Origin: Prorocentrum cordatum
Lineage: Eukaryota; Sar; Dinophyceae; Prorocentrales; Prorocentraceae
Direction: 5' to 3'
NCBI GenBank assembly: GCA_963575745.1
Contig: CAUYUJ010022553.1
Coordinates: forward strand, 98,991 to 121,968
DNA length: 22,978 bases
The position numbers and the translations under genes are program-made. Positions 1 to 7,448 of the stretch are shown here, piece by piece. Below the pieces are notes generated by a model that did no database searches, was not told the origin of the DNA, and saw only the letters and a list, made by a program, of their open reading frames with translations. The first letter of the stretch is position 1; each line of letters begins with the position of its first letter.

Positions 1-76
1 TTTAAGATGAGATTAAGATGCTATTAAGATGAGGAGGAGGAGGAGGAGGAGGAGGGAGGGGTGGAGGAGGAGGATG
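1..76. repeat. ATTAAGATG and GGA simple repeats
   Basis: Bases 1-33 hold three copies of an ATTAAGATG-like word, followed by an almost pure GGA tract to about 76. A similar ATTAAGAGGAT stretch lies at 1674-1697 beside another hairpin copy, so this appears to be part of the recurring intergenic module of the minus-strand gene cluster. No gene is visible here. Short reading frames of arginine or serine/leucine runs are by-products of the repeat. Confidence 0.8.
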
Positions 77-80
77 GCCG

Positions 81-96
81 CTCCGCGCTCGCGGAG
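81..96 (-). promoter_or_regulatory. Intergenic RNA hairpin, copy 1
   Basis: On the minus strand the sequence is CTCCGC-GAGC-GCGGAG: a perfect 6-bp stem with a GAGC loop, 153 bases beyond the stop codon of the 249-1459 gene. The two other copies (1709-1724 and 3404-3419) have an A-U pair where this copy has G-C, a compensatory change. The flank on the gene side (CTGGAAAG on the minus strand) is also similar in copy 2. A role in 3' end formation, trans-splicing or termination is inference only. Confidence 0.55.
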
Positions 97-248
97 GAGG
101 TTTCTACTTTCCAGTGCTCGGCGTGCTATCAATCGCGCCCCGCGCGACATCGACCCATCCCGACCCCCTCGTCTCTGGAAGAGGCGAGGGGGGAAGGCGA
201 ACGACCCCGCGCTCCCCCCCTTTAGCCACCCGTGGCCCCTAAGAGCTT

Positions 249-1459
249 CTACAGCGACCTGAGCGCCGCCAGCTTCTTGCGGCCGTTCTTGATCGCGTCG
301 TCGATCTCCTTGGCGAGGTCCGCCGCCGTCTGGATCTCCTTGCCAGTGATGCCCGCTCCGTTCGAGCTCACGCACTTCTTCTCGAACGTCAGGAGCTCCT
401 TGTCCTTCGCCGCAAGGGTGCCCCTCATCGCGCCCAAGTCATTCTCGATCTTGCACCCCTTGCTGTTCTCGTTCTTCGAGCTGGACTCGATGGCCGCCTC
501 GAGCTCGCGAGCGAACCTGTCGATGTATCCGTGCGCCGCGCGCGCGGCCTTCACGGGGACGGCCACTGCCTCGGGCATCTTCGCCTTCTCGACCGATGGC
601 TCCGTCTGCAGCGACTGCTGCTGCTGGGGCGGCTGCTGCTGCTGTTGGCCCCCCTGCTGCTGGTTGTGACCGCGGCTCTGCTCGGCGTACTTCTCGTCGT
701 AGGCGTCGTCGTCCAGATTGGTGTTGTCCGTGAGCTGCAAGCCCTTGTCGTGACGATCGCGCTCGCTCTCCGAGTGCAGCCGCACCTGCAAGTACTTGGG
801 CCACGGCACCACCAGGGACTCAGGGATGGCAGGGTCGCGCTCGGTCTCCAAGGTTCTGGCCCTGACCATGGCCATCAGCACGTCCTCGTCGTACTTCTCC
901 AGCGCCTTCTTGAAGGTAGTCCACTCCTTGAGCGTCTCGTTGCGGGTCAGCGTGTTGTTGAACTCCGCGGACTGCCTCGTCGTCGTGTGCATGATCTCGT
1001 CCACGAAATTTTCCGCGTCCATCGCGCAGCCGAACTTCTGGATCTCCGTCCACTTGGCCTTCCTCTCTTGGCCGTGCTTACGCAGGCGGTACATGAAGGC
1101 GTTGTAGGCCGTCTTATCGGATTCGATCCAGTCGTGGACCCACTCGGAAGCGTCGGCCTGGGCTCCTGGGCGGATCCTGGGCTCCTTAGCGCGGGCGCCT
1201 CCTCGTCGGGAACCCTGTCGCCCTCCCTCTTGGCAACCTTGGCCGCGGGACCGTCGGTGTCTCCAGTGGCCGGAACCACCGCTGCCGCGGCAGGCGCGCT
1301 GGAGCTGCCGCCGCTGCTGTCGACGGGCTCCGCTTTCACGGGCGCTGCCGTGGTGCCTGCGCGCACTGCTGCTTGCATCTTCTCGAGGCAGTGGCCCATC
1401 GGCCCCCTGTGGATCGCGGGGGAGGCGGACTTGGTAGCCGTAGCCCTCTTCGGGGGCAT
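249..1459 (-). CDS. Unrecognised Q-rich coiled-coil protein with a frame change
   Basis: I do not recognise this protein. The chosen start is the ATG at 1459 (MPPKRATATK...), because from there the reading is protein-like: a Lys/Ala/Pro-rich N-terminus with the segment KAEPVDSSGG. That frame is convincing only to about 1180. Beyond that the protein-like reading is in another frame, starting near ADASEWVHDWIESDKTAYN and running to the TAG at 249-251. The downstream part has a Trp-rich charged region, a glutamine-rich stretch near 620-680 and a helical C-terminus (FARELEAAIESSSKNENS, AADLAKEIDDAIKNG) likely to form a coiled coil. The frame change lies near an 11-bp direct repeat (1157-1167 and 1176-1186). 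It could be a sequencing indel, an unrecognised small intron or a real lesion. The gene is the last of three tandem minus-strand genes, with a spliced-leader-like stretch 37 bases upstream of the ATG. Expression as one protein is inferred. Confidence 0.6.
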
Positions 1460-1495
1460 CTGTCTCCTGGACGGAGATCTGAATACCGCGCCTTG

Positions 1496-1516
1496 CTTGA
1501 GCCAGGGCAGCTCCAA
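1496..1516 (-). other. Possible spliced-leader relic upstream of the 1459 start
   Basis: The plus strand reads CTTGAGCCA at 1496-1504, identical to the complement of the last nine bases of the dinoflagellate spliced leader. Over 21 bases about 13 match, and a central run of five mismatches consists only of transitions. The site lies 37 bases upstream of the ATG, where a retained leader would sit. Alone it is weak; the support comes from the better relic at 5409-5429 in the same position of a neighbouring gene. Confidence 0.3.
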
Positions 1517-1655
1517 GGATGATGACGATGATGATGATGATGAGGGGGACCGGGGTGTGATGACGAGGATGAGGATGAATACGACGATGATGATTGCGAT
1601 GAGGATCGGTGTGATGATGAGGATGAGGATGAAGATGAGGATGAGGATGATATAA
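1517..1655. repeat. GAT/GAC trinucleotide tract, intergenic copy 2
   Basis: This is an imperfect (GAT)n tract with GAC and GAG variants. It occupies the space between the 1459 start codon and the hairpin at 1709-1724. It matches the tract at 3245-3392 in composition and place. Long reading frames across it give only His, Ile or Asp runs and are not genes. Confidence 0.85.
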
Positions 1656-1708
1656 CGACGACGTGGGGATAGCATTAAGAGGATAAGAGGATGAGATGAC
1701 TATGGGAA

Positions 1709-1724
1709 CCCCACGCTCGTGGAG
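1709..1724 (-). promoter_or_regulatory. Intergenic RNA hairpin, copy 2
   Basis: On the minus strand the stem is CTCCAC-GAGC-GTGGGG. It pairs over 6 bp with one U-G wobble where copy 3 has U-A. It lies 92 bases beyond the stop of the 1816-3141 gene and 250 bases before the next ATG. The gene-side flank reads CTAGAAAG, close to CTGGAAAG in copy 1. Function is unknown. Confidence 0.55.
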
Positions 1725-1815
1725 GATTGTGGTTTTCAACTTTCTAGTTGGCTGGACCCTCCACATCGCCCCAACGCGTAGCAGGTCCAACTCCAGCCGC
1801 GCCTCCTGAGGCCCC

Positions 1816-3141
1816 TCATGACGTGTCGAACCCGATCTGCTGGTCGAACCACATCCTGAGGTCGTCCTTCGTCTTCAGGATGGTGCCGTTGATCTTCTCC
1901 GCGGCGCGCTCGACGACCTCTTTGTACTCCTCGGTCCTCCTGCTGGTGATGCCCATGATGTACTTCTTGTTGCCGTCGAGCAAGTAGGCCTCGCCACGCC
2001 TCTTCCCGTTCGGCCCCCTCACGGTGACCGTTGCGGGCAGGGTGATGTTGCCGCTCTCGACCTCGGCCTCATCCTCCTGCTTCGGGGGCGCCTTGGCCTT
2101 CTTCGGGGGCTTCAGGCTCGCCGCAACCGTCTCGCGCGTCTTGCCCGACAAACGCATGCGGACTGTGCAGGGAGTCGACGGCCCCCTCTTTGGCTTGTCC
2201 TTGCCCTTGCCCGCCTGGCTCTTCGTCTTGTGCTTGCCCTTCCCCTTCCCCTTGCTCTTCCCCTTCGCCTGGCTCTTCGTCTTGCTCTTGCTCTTGCCCT
2301 TCCCGTCGCCCTTGCCCTTTCCCTTGCTCTTGTCGCCCTTCAGCGCCGTCTGGGCGGTCCTGGCATCGCGCTTCTGGCCCCCGATGGCCGCGTTCGGGAT
2401 CGGGGCCCGCTCGCCGCCGCCCTCTTCGGCCGTGAGGTCGACGGTGCGTGCGTCGCGGCACGCTTTGCAATTGCACGTCATTCCGCAGAGCTCCACGTCG
2501 TCGTCGGAGAACTCGACCTCGGTCTTAGCTGCTTCGTGACTGCCATCGCCCTCCGCCGCCTCGCCCATGCCGGGGGGGAAGAGCGCCCTGACCGCCGACG
2601 CGCTCACGTCGGCGGCCTCGCCCTCCACGGGGCCCGCCGCCGCCGCGAACGACGGCGAGTCCTCGAAGGAGCCGGCAAGAGCTGCACCGCCATCATCTTC
2701 TGCAGAGGGAAGCCTGATCATCTCCACCAGCTGCTGAAGCACCTCGTTGCTCAGAGCCTTCTCCGCCTGGGCTGTGTTGTAGAGGTGCTTCGCCATGACC
2801 CGCCAGGCGTCTGCTGCCAGGCTGGCCGCCCTCTCCTGGAAGCGCATATCGCACGCGAGGATGCCGCGCCTCTTGCCCAGCTCCTGGAAGGCATCCTTCG
2901 AGCACTTCTGCGCTGGAAACCCCGAGGGTGCAACCTCGAGGAGGGTCTTCAAAACCTCGGCGCAAGGCAACATGGATGTCTCGTCGATGGCCTGCGTCCG
3001 CGAGCTCCCGTACCCCGAGCCGTCCCACGCGAAGCCGGGGTCCTTGAGGACCGCCTTCGCGCCCCACTTGTCGGCGAGGGTCGCGTGGACGAACTGCGAC
3101 TCCCTAGGTCGCGGGCGCCTCGGCCGCAGCGCTGACGCCAT
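1816..3141 (-). CDS. Unrecognised Lys/Gly-rich basic protein with a Cys cluster
   Basis: Intact 441-residue reading frame from the ATG at 3141 (MASALRPRRP...) to TGA at 1816-1818. An upstream extension to 3171 would start at TTG and is not needed. In order: a basic N-terminus; a mixed alpha-helical first third (ADKWGAKAVLKDPGFAWDG; ADAWRVMAKHLYNTAQAEKA); an acidic/Ala-rich middle; a Cys cluster CGMTCNCKACRD near residue 220; a strongly basic KGKGKSKSKTKSQ region of about 60 residues; and a C-terminal domain with IMGITSRRTEEYKEVVERA and NGTILKTKDDLRMWFDQQIG. The basic tract could bind nucleic acid and the Cys cluster could bind metal, both by inference. It is the middle gene of the tandem minus-strand cluster, and no break is visible. 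I know no family name for it. Confidence 0.72.
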   Translation of the reverse strand: MASALRPRRPRPRESQFVHATLADKWGAKAVLKDPGFAWDGSGYGSSRTQAIDETSMLPCAEVLKTLLEVAPSGFPAQKCSKDAFQELGKRRGILACDMRFQERAASLAADAWRVMAKHLYNTAQAEKALSNEVLQQLVEMIRLPSAEDDGGAALAGSFEDSPSFAAAAGPVEGEAADVSASAVRALFPPGMGEAAEGDGSHEAAKTEVEFSDDDVELCGMTCNCKACRDARTVDLTAEEGGGERAPIPNAAIGGQKRDARTAQTALKGDKSKGKGKGDGKGKSKSKTKSQAKGKSKGKGKGKHKTKSQAGKGKDKPKRGPSTPCTVRMRLSGKTRETVAASLKPPKKAKAPPKQEDEAEVESGNITLPATVTVRGPNGKRRGEAYLLDGNKKYIMGITSRRTEEYKEVVERAAEKINGTILKTKDDLRMWFDQQIGFDTS

Positions 3142-3161
3142 CGTCGGGCCGCCGCTCTCAC

Positions 3162-3182
3162 CAGTTGCCAAAATGGCAAAAA
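3162..3182 (-). other. Possible spliced-leader relic upstream of the 3141 start
   Basis: GCCAAAATGGC at 3167-3177 is identical to the 11-base core of the complement of the dinoflagellate spliced leader; the bases on either side do not match well. The core lies 26 bases upstream of the ATG at 3141. This fits a decayed leader left by retroposition, but the core is partly palindromic and could be chance. Confidence 0.3.
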
Positions 3183-3244
3183 TGCCTGAGGGTCACGCGG
3201 CTGCGGAGAGACAGAGGAGGCGGAGCATGAAGAGGAAGCGAGAG

Positions 3245-3392
3245 GACGATGACGATGGATCGCAGTGGTAACGATGGTGATGATGATGGTGATGATGGTG
3301 ATTACGATGATGCTGATGATGATGATGACGATGATGATGATGACGATGATGACGATGATTGTGGTGATGATGGTGGTGATGGTGTTTGTGAC
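3245..3392. repeat. GAT trinucleotide tract, intergenic copy 3
   Basis: An imperfect (GAT)n/(GGT)n tract of roughly 150 bases between the start of the 1816-3141 gene and the hairpin at 3404-3419. Together with the tract at 1517-1655 it forms a repeated intergenic layout. Reading frames through it are Asp-, Met- or Ser-only and are not genes. Confidence 0.85.
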
Positions 3393-3403
3393 ATTGATGG
3401 CAC

Positions 3404-3419
3404 CTCCACGCTCGTGGAG
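3404..3419 (-). promoter_or_regulatory. Intergenic RNA hairpin, copy 3
   Basis: On the minus strand CTCCAC-GAGC-GTGGAG forms a perfect 6-bp stem with a GAGC loop. It lies 46 bases after the TGA of the 3465-5355 gene and 263 bases before the ATG at 3141. The bases between the stop and the hairpin are A-rich on the minus strand. See copies 1 and 2. Confidence 0.55.
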
Positions 3420-3464
3420 TGTTTTTTTCTTTGTTTGTTTTTCAAGTTTTTTCTCCGGCCTGCC

Positions 3465-5355
3465 TCAAGCGTCGGGCTCGGGCTCGGCGACCTGGTACGG
3501 GTCTGAGGCGGCGACCTCGCACTGCTCTGGCGTCGCCGCACTGCCCCCGTCGGACTCGCTCCACGGCGCAGCGGGATTCACGCCCGTCAGCGCCACGAAC
3601 CTCAGCAAGAGATCGGCCGTCTGATCACTTATGTCCGCAAACTCGTCGGCCCGCATCGGCGCATCAGCCCGCGGCGGCCAATCGGACGGCGCCGTCGTCG
3701 AAGGCGTAAATGGCGTGGGCCCTGTCCACGAGGCCGCCTTGGACAACGCTGGTGCCGACGGTGCCGCTGCCGACGGCGCTGCTGCCAACGGCGCTGCCGG
3801 CGAAGGTGCTGCTGGCGAAGGTGCTGCTGGCAAAGGCGCTGGCGCCGCGACGGCCACTAGCCCCACTGGCAGCACTGGCCTACATGGCCTGTTGGCGACT
3901 AGCCCCACTGGCAGCACTGGCCTACATGGCCTGTTGGCGACGGTGATGCTGCCGAGGGTTGCTGACGCTGGCGCTGGCGACGGCGTCGCTGGCGCCGAAG
4001 GCGCTGCTGTCGAAGGCGTTGCTGGCGCCGGTGCTGCTGTCGAAGGTGCCGCTGACGAAGATGCTGCCGACGATGATGCCGAGCTGCCCAGGGGCACTTG
4101 TCCGATTGCAACGCCTCCTGCTCGCACTAGAGCGGCCCCAATCCGTTGGTATTCGAAGCTCAGCCTCCTCTCCTTGTTCTGCAAGTGAATCGCCTGCACC
4201 TGCAAGTGCCCAGCCGTGCCGAGCCGCGCCTCCTGCTGGAGATCTGCGTACTGCTGGCCGTACTTGCGCTTCATCCCCCTGTAGATCGCGCGCTCGGTGC
4301 TCCTCACCCCGATCTTGCCGAACATCTTCCCCCTGTCCGCCTTCTTTGGGGGCGGCACGTGCGCGAACGGGTTAAGGCCCCAGCTCCGGCCCGCCCCCTC
4401 CAGCTGCTCCAGCAAGGGCTGGTCCACGGTCGGCTGCGCGACCGGCTCCACCAAGGGCTTCTCGTCGTGCTGCTGCTTCTTCTCGTCGTGCTGCTTCTCT
4501 TCCTCCTCCACCTTCGCTGGCGGCGGCTCCGCAGGTGACGATGGTTTTTTCCCTATGGGGAGGCCCGCCAACCAAGTACTCTCGTTCTCCGTCTGTACCT
4601 TCACTGACGCCGAGTACCACGCCGAAGTACGATGGTTCTTCTGGCAGCGCCGCGTCGTGCTGCTTCAGGTCGCGCTGGACGAGGGCCCGCGGCTTCTCGT
4701 CGTGCTGCTGCTTCTCGTCGTGCTGCTTCACGTCGCGCTGCTGCTTCTCGTCGTGCTGCGGCTTAGCGTCGTGCTGCGCGTTCTGGTCGTGCTTCGCCAT
4801 CTCCCGCCGCTCCCGCGCTTCTACCGCCTGCGGCGGAGGGGGCATCTTCGGCGCCTTCGGCGCCTTCGGCTGCGCTTTCGACGTCGGCTGCAACTCCTTC
4901 TTCGACCCCCTGGGCTGCATCACGACGGCCCTGGTCGTCTGCAGCGGCGGCGGCATCGGCGCCGCGACGGCCACTAGCCCCGCTGGCCTCACTGGCCCAC
5001 GTGGCCCGATGCTGCCGAGGGTTGCTGACGGCGCTGCTGGCGACGGCGCTGCTGGCGCCGAAGGTGCTGGCGAAGGTGCTGCTGCCGACGGCGCTGGCGA
5101 AGGTGCTGCCGAAGGTGCTGGCGAAGGTGATGGCGCCGAAGGTGCTGCCGAAGGTGCTGGCGTCGACGGTGGCCTCCGCGCCTTCGCCTTGGACGTCGGC
5201 GCCCACGCGGGCATGGGGCTGCCCTCGTTTGCCTTGTCTGCACTCCTCTGCCTCGTGCCCCTGCTGAAGAGCAAGGCCTTGTCTTGCAAGGGCACGCTTC
5301 CCTCCTTCACGCAGTCCACCAGTTTGCCCTTCGAGTCCCATATCAGCTTCGCCAT
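3465..5355 (-). CDS. Unrecognised APS- and QHDEK-repeat protein with a frame change
   Basis: I do not recognise the family. The start is the ATG at 5355 (MAKLIWDSKGKLVDCVKEG), which begins the first globular-looking segment and has a spliced-leader relic 54 bases upstream. The frame then runs through Ala/Pro/Ser repeats, a GLVAVAAP segment, a QHDEK-type repeat (about 4460-4800) and the plausible folded segment EEPSYFGVVLGVSEGT. Around the A6 run at 4545-4550 (minus strand GGGAAAAAACC) the protein-like reading moves by +1 into the frame ending at TGA 3465-3467. The second half repeats the plan: QHDEK units, a helical part (RAIYRGMKRKYGQQYADLQQ), Ala/Pro/Ser repeats, a second GLVAVAAP segment, then SDQTADLLLRFVALTGV near the C-terminus. 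The duplicated plan suggests internal duplication. A homopolymer indel, natural or from sequencing, is the simplest cause of the frame change. Continuous translation would give about 630 residues. Confidence 0.62.
3856..3939. repeat. 42-bp exact tandem duplication inside the 3465-5355 gene
   Basis: The unit at 3856-3897 is followed directly by an identical copy at 3898-3939. Being 42 bases long, it keeps the frame and duplicates a 14-residue segment containing NRPCRPVLPVGLVA. A diverged single copy of the same neighbourhood lies near 4962-5030. The exact identity suggests a recent slippage event. Confidence 0.9.
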
Positions 5356-5408
5356 GGCTCGGGCCCGCGGGCCCCGCGGGCCCCCCGATGGCGGGCCTGC
5401 GCGGCTAC

Positions 5409-5429
5409 ATTGAGCCCAAATGGTTACGG
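5409..5429 (-). other. Relic of the dinoflagellate spliced leader
   Basis: The 21 bases match the complement of the dinoflagellate spliced leader at 18 positions (differences at 5409, 5417 and 5424), in the sense orientation for the gene starting at 5355. In dinoflagellates this leader is added to mRNAs by trans-splicing. A copy in genomic DNA just upstream of a start codon is the known mark of a gene re-inserted from cDNA. The leader sequence is from memory, so an alignment should confirm it. Confidence 0.75.
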
Positions 5430-5476
5430 AGGGGGACGCGGAGGAGGCGGAGGAGGGGAGGAGGCGGAGGAGGGAA
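5430..5476. repeat. GGA/GGC purine tract
   Basis: A purine-rich GGA/GGC tract directly upstream of the spliced-leader relic and next to the AT-rich island. It resembles the GGA tract at 31-76. No coding potential is seen. Confidence 0.7.
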
Positions 5477-5477
5477 C

Positions 5478-5690
5478 CTCACTTAATTGAAGTAAGATGA
5501 ATTATAAGCTAATTATGATAATTAGAAGATAATTAGAGGATAATTGTGTCATAATTATGTTGAAATTAGAGGATAATTAGAGGATAATTATCCTCTAAAT
5601 CATGTTGATTAGAGGGTAATTATCATCTAAATCATGTTGATTGGAGGATAATTATCCTCTAAATCATGTTGATTAGAGGGTAATGGAGAA
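5478..5690. repeat. AT-rich island with a 32-bp tandem repeat
   Basis: A sharply AT-rich stretch inside GC-rich surroundings. Three contiguous 32-bp units lie at 5581-5612, 5613-5644 and 5645-5676, with a partial fourth after that. Units 1 and 3 are identical and contain the perfect palindrome AGGATAATTATCCT. The middle unit differs at a few positions. Earlier sequence (5505-5580) has looser copies of GATAATTAGAG. There are no spacers, so this is not a CRISPR array. The tract ends exactly where the truncated reverse transcriptase begins. Confidence 0.88.
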
Positions 5691-5698
5691 TTATAATC

Positions 5699-7185
5699 CT
5701 AGTCTAACTGAGCTACTGGGGTGGCGTAGACCATATCTGCGCACGGCACCCCGGTCTCCACCTCCGCGAAGCTCCGTCTCCACAGAGCCCCACATCCGCC
5801 AGCGCCGCGACCCAGCCATGTCCATGAAGCGGCACACCGCGCTGAACACAGCCAGGAGCTCGCGCCAGAGGATGGCGGCCCACGTGACGCGCCCCACCAG
5901 GCGGCGCAGCTGCGCCCCCGAGATGGAGCCCAGGTCCGCGGCGCGCAAGAGGGCAAGCCTCAAGCGCCACAGCCTCTGGCGAGACAAGCTGATATTGCCT
6001 GAGGTGGCGTTGAAGGCGAGGCCGGTGAAGCTCTGCGTCTCGCACGGTGGCACCACGCCCTTCGTGCTGAGCCCGCGCCGCATCAGCTCCTCGTCTACCT
6101 TCTCGCACTCCCCCAGCGCCAGCTCCCTGTTCCCGCTGAAGACCGCGACGCCGTCGACGTAGATCCCCACCGCCGTGCTCTCCGCCGTGAGCCTCGGGAC
6201 CCTGCAGCCACCCTGGACGAGCAGGCTGAGCTGGAAACCGACGGAGAACACCGCGTCCTCCACCATCTTCTGGCAGAAGTAAAAGGCTCCACGACCGCCC
6301 CATCGGCAGAACCCGCAGCAGCGGAGACGCGTAGCTGCTGGAAGGCAACACGCGGGCTAGCTCGGGCGCGACGGACAGCCAGGCTTGGCGGCTGAGCCGA
6401 GGTAACACGAAATGCCCATGCAGACCAGGCGGGAGTCGAATGCGGTAAAGGGCGTTGGAGATGTCCAGCTGCGCCATGTGGAGGTCGCAACTGCACACCC
6501 TGCCACGCTCTCGCGGCAGGTAATTGCGTACAGTCGGGTTCTCTGAAGCGTCGATTGTACTCCCGAATATCAAAAATTAGGCGCAGAGCGCGCCCCTCGT
6601 CTTTGCTCACGAAAAAACTCCCACTGCGTGCTCCCGTGTCTCGCCGAGACTGATGAGCCCAGCTCTGAAGATATCGAGGATGAAGGTAGCATAGTAAATC
6701 GAAGACCTGATCAACTTTGGATATGAGTAGGGGATGACAGCGCCACATTCCACCATCTCTGTTCGCAAGAGGCACGAGCGCCAAACCAACCATTGACTCA
6801 AAACCTCGCCCGACAGGTTATCCTCACCTTCGGTGAAGCGCCCGTCGGCGGGTAGCGCGACCATGTCGCGCTGGTAGGGCATATGTTTGGCGGCCACGTC
6901 GCCGTAGCCGGGGTCGGACCCGCACAGCGCATCGAAGGCTGCCGCGGGCGTCTCGTCAGGGGCTCCGAAGGACTTAACCACCTCAGAGAAGTGGCGGATG
7001 GCCTCCGTCTGCGCCTGGGACGGGTGATGAAGCTCCTTTGGCTCCGCGTTGACTGAGTAGAGTGAATTAACGGCCTGGCAGATCTCGTTCTCCCAGCCCT
7101 CACAAAAAGCTTTCCGGCGGAGGCGTGACCTCACGGAGCGCGAGACCCCCCGCGGCCGCGCCGAGCGCGCCCCTGGCTGCCCCAC
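5699..7185 (-). pseudogene. Reverse transcriptase, frameshifted and truncated
   Basis: RT landmarks appear in order on the minus strand: VIPYSYPKLIRSSIYYATFI (about 6720); GSFFVSKDEGRALRLIFDI near 6600; LDISNALYRIRLPPGLHGHF near 6460; VLPMGRSWS then FYFCQKMVEDAVFSVGFQ (6240-6310); the catalytic box IYVDGVAVF at about 6164-6138; FTGLAFNATSGNISL and LVGRVTWAAILWRELLAVFS. These pieces lie in different frames. Shifts are visible near 6610, near 6500, at about 6280 (between SWS and FYFCQ), and near 5800. The YVDG box has Gly where most reverse transcriptases have the second catalytic Asp. I recall YVDN in relatives, so the substitution may be partly family-wide. The copy is not functional. The 5' part (7185-6900) is a helical region with DETPAAAFDALCGSDPGYG. 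Confidence 0.75.
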
Positions 7186-7448
7186 TGGAAGAGGGAGGAG
7201 CTCTCAGGGCACGGGCATCCACGCGAGAAGGTCAGCTGCCCTGGCCGCCGCCGCGGTCGCCCCCCTTGCCCTTTTTCGGGTCCGTGCGGTGTGCCGCCCG
7301 CGCCTGCAGCCCCTTCGACCCCTCTGCCTGTGTCTGAACCTTCCGCTGAAGATCCGCCGTCGAACTGCCACTGCCCGACTGCTGCGGAGCTCCCCGTGCA
7401 ATCGATCGTTTTTCTTTCAACTTCCGTCTCTCCTTCATGATCAGGTGT

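Noticed and set aside
81-96. Histone-type mRNA stem-loop
   Set aside because: Only the stem and loop lengths agree; loop and stem sequence differ, and the neighbouring proteins are not histones.
1157-1186. 19-base direct-repeat unit as an intron or duplication explaining the frame change
   Set aside because: Removing 19 bases leaves the downstream part in the wrong frame; 2 (mod 3) bases would be needed.
4545-4550. Programmed -1 frameshift site at the A6 run
   Set aside because: The required shift is +1, and the heptamer phase does not fit a -1 slippery site; an indel is simpler.
5581-5676. Possible CRISPR array
   Set aside because: The 32-bp units are contiguous without spacers, and the context is eukaryotic.
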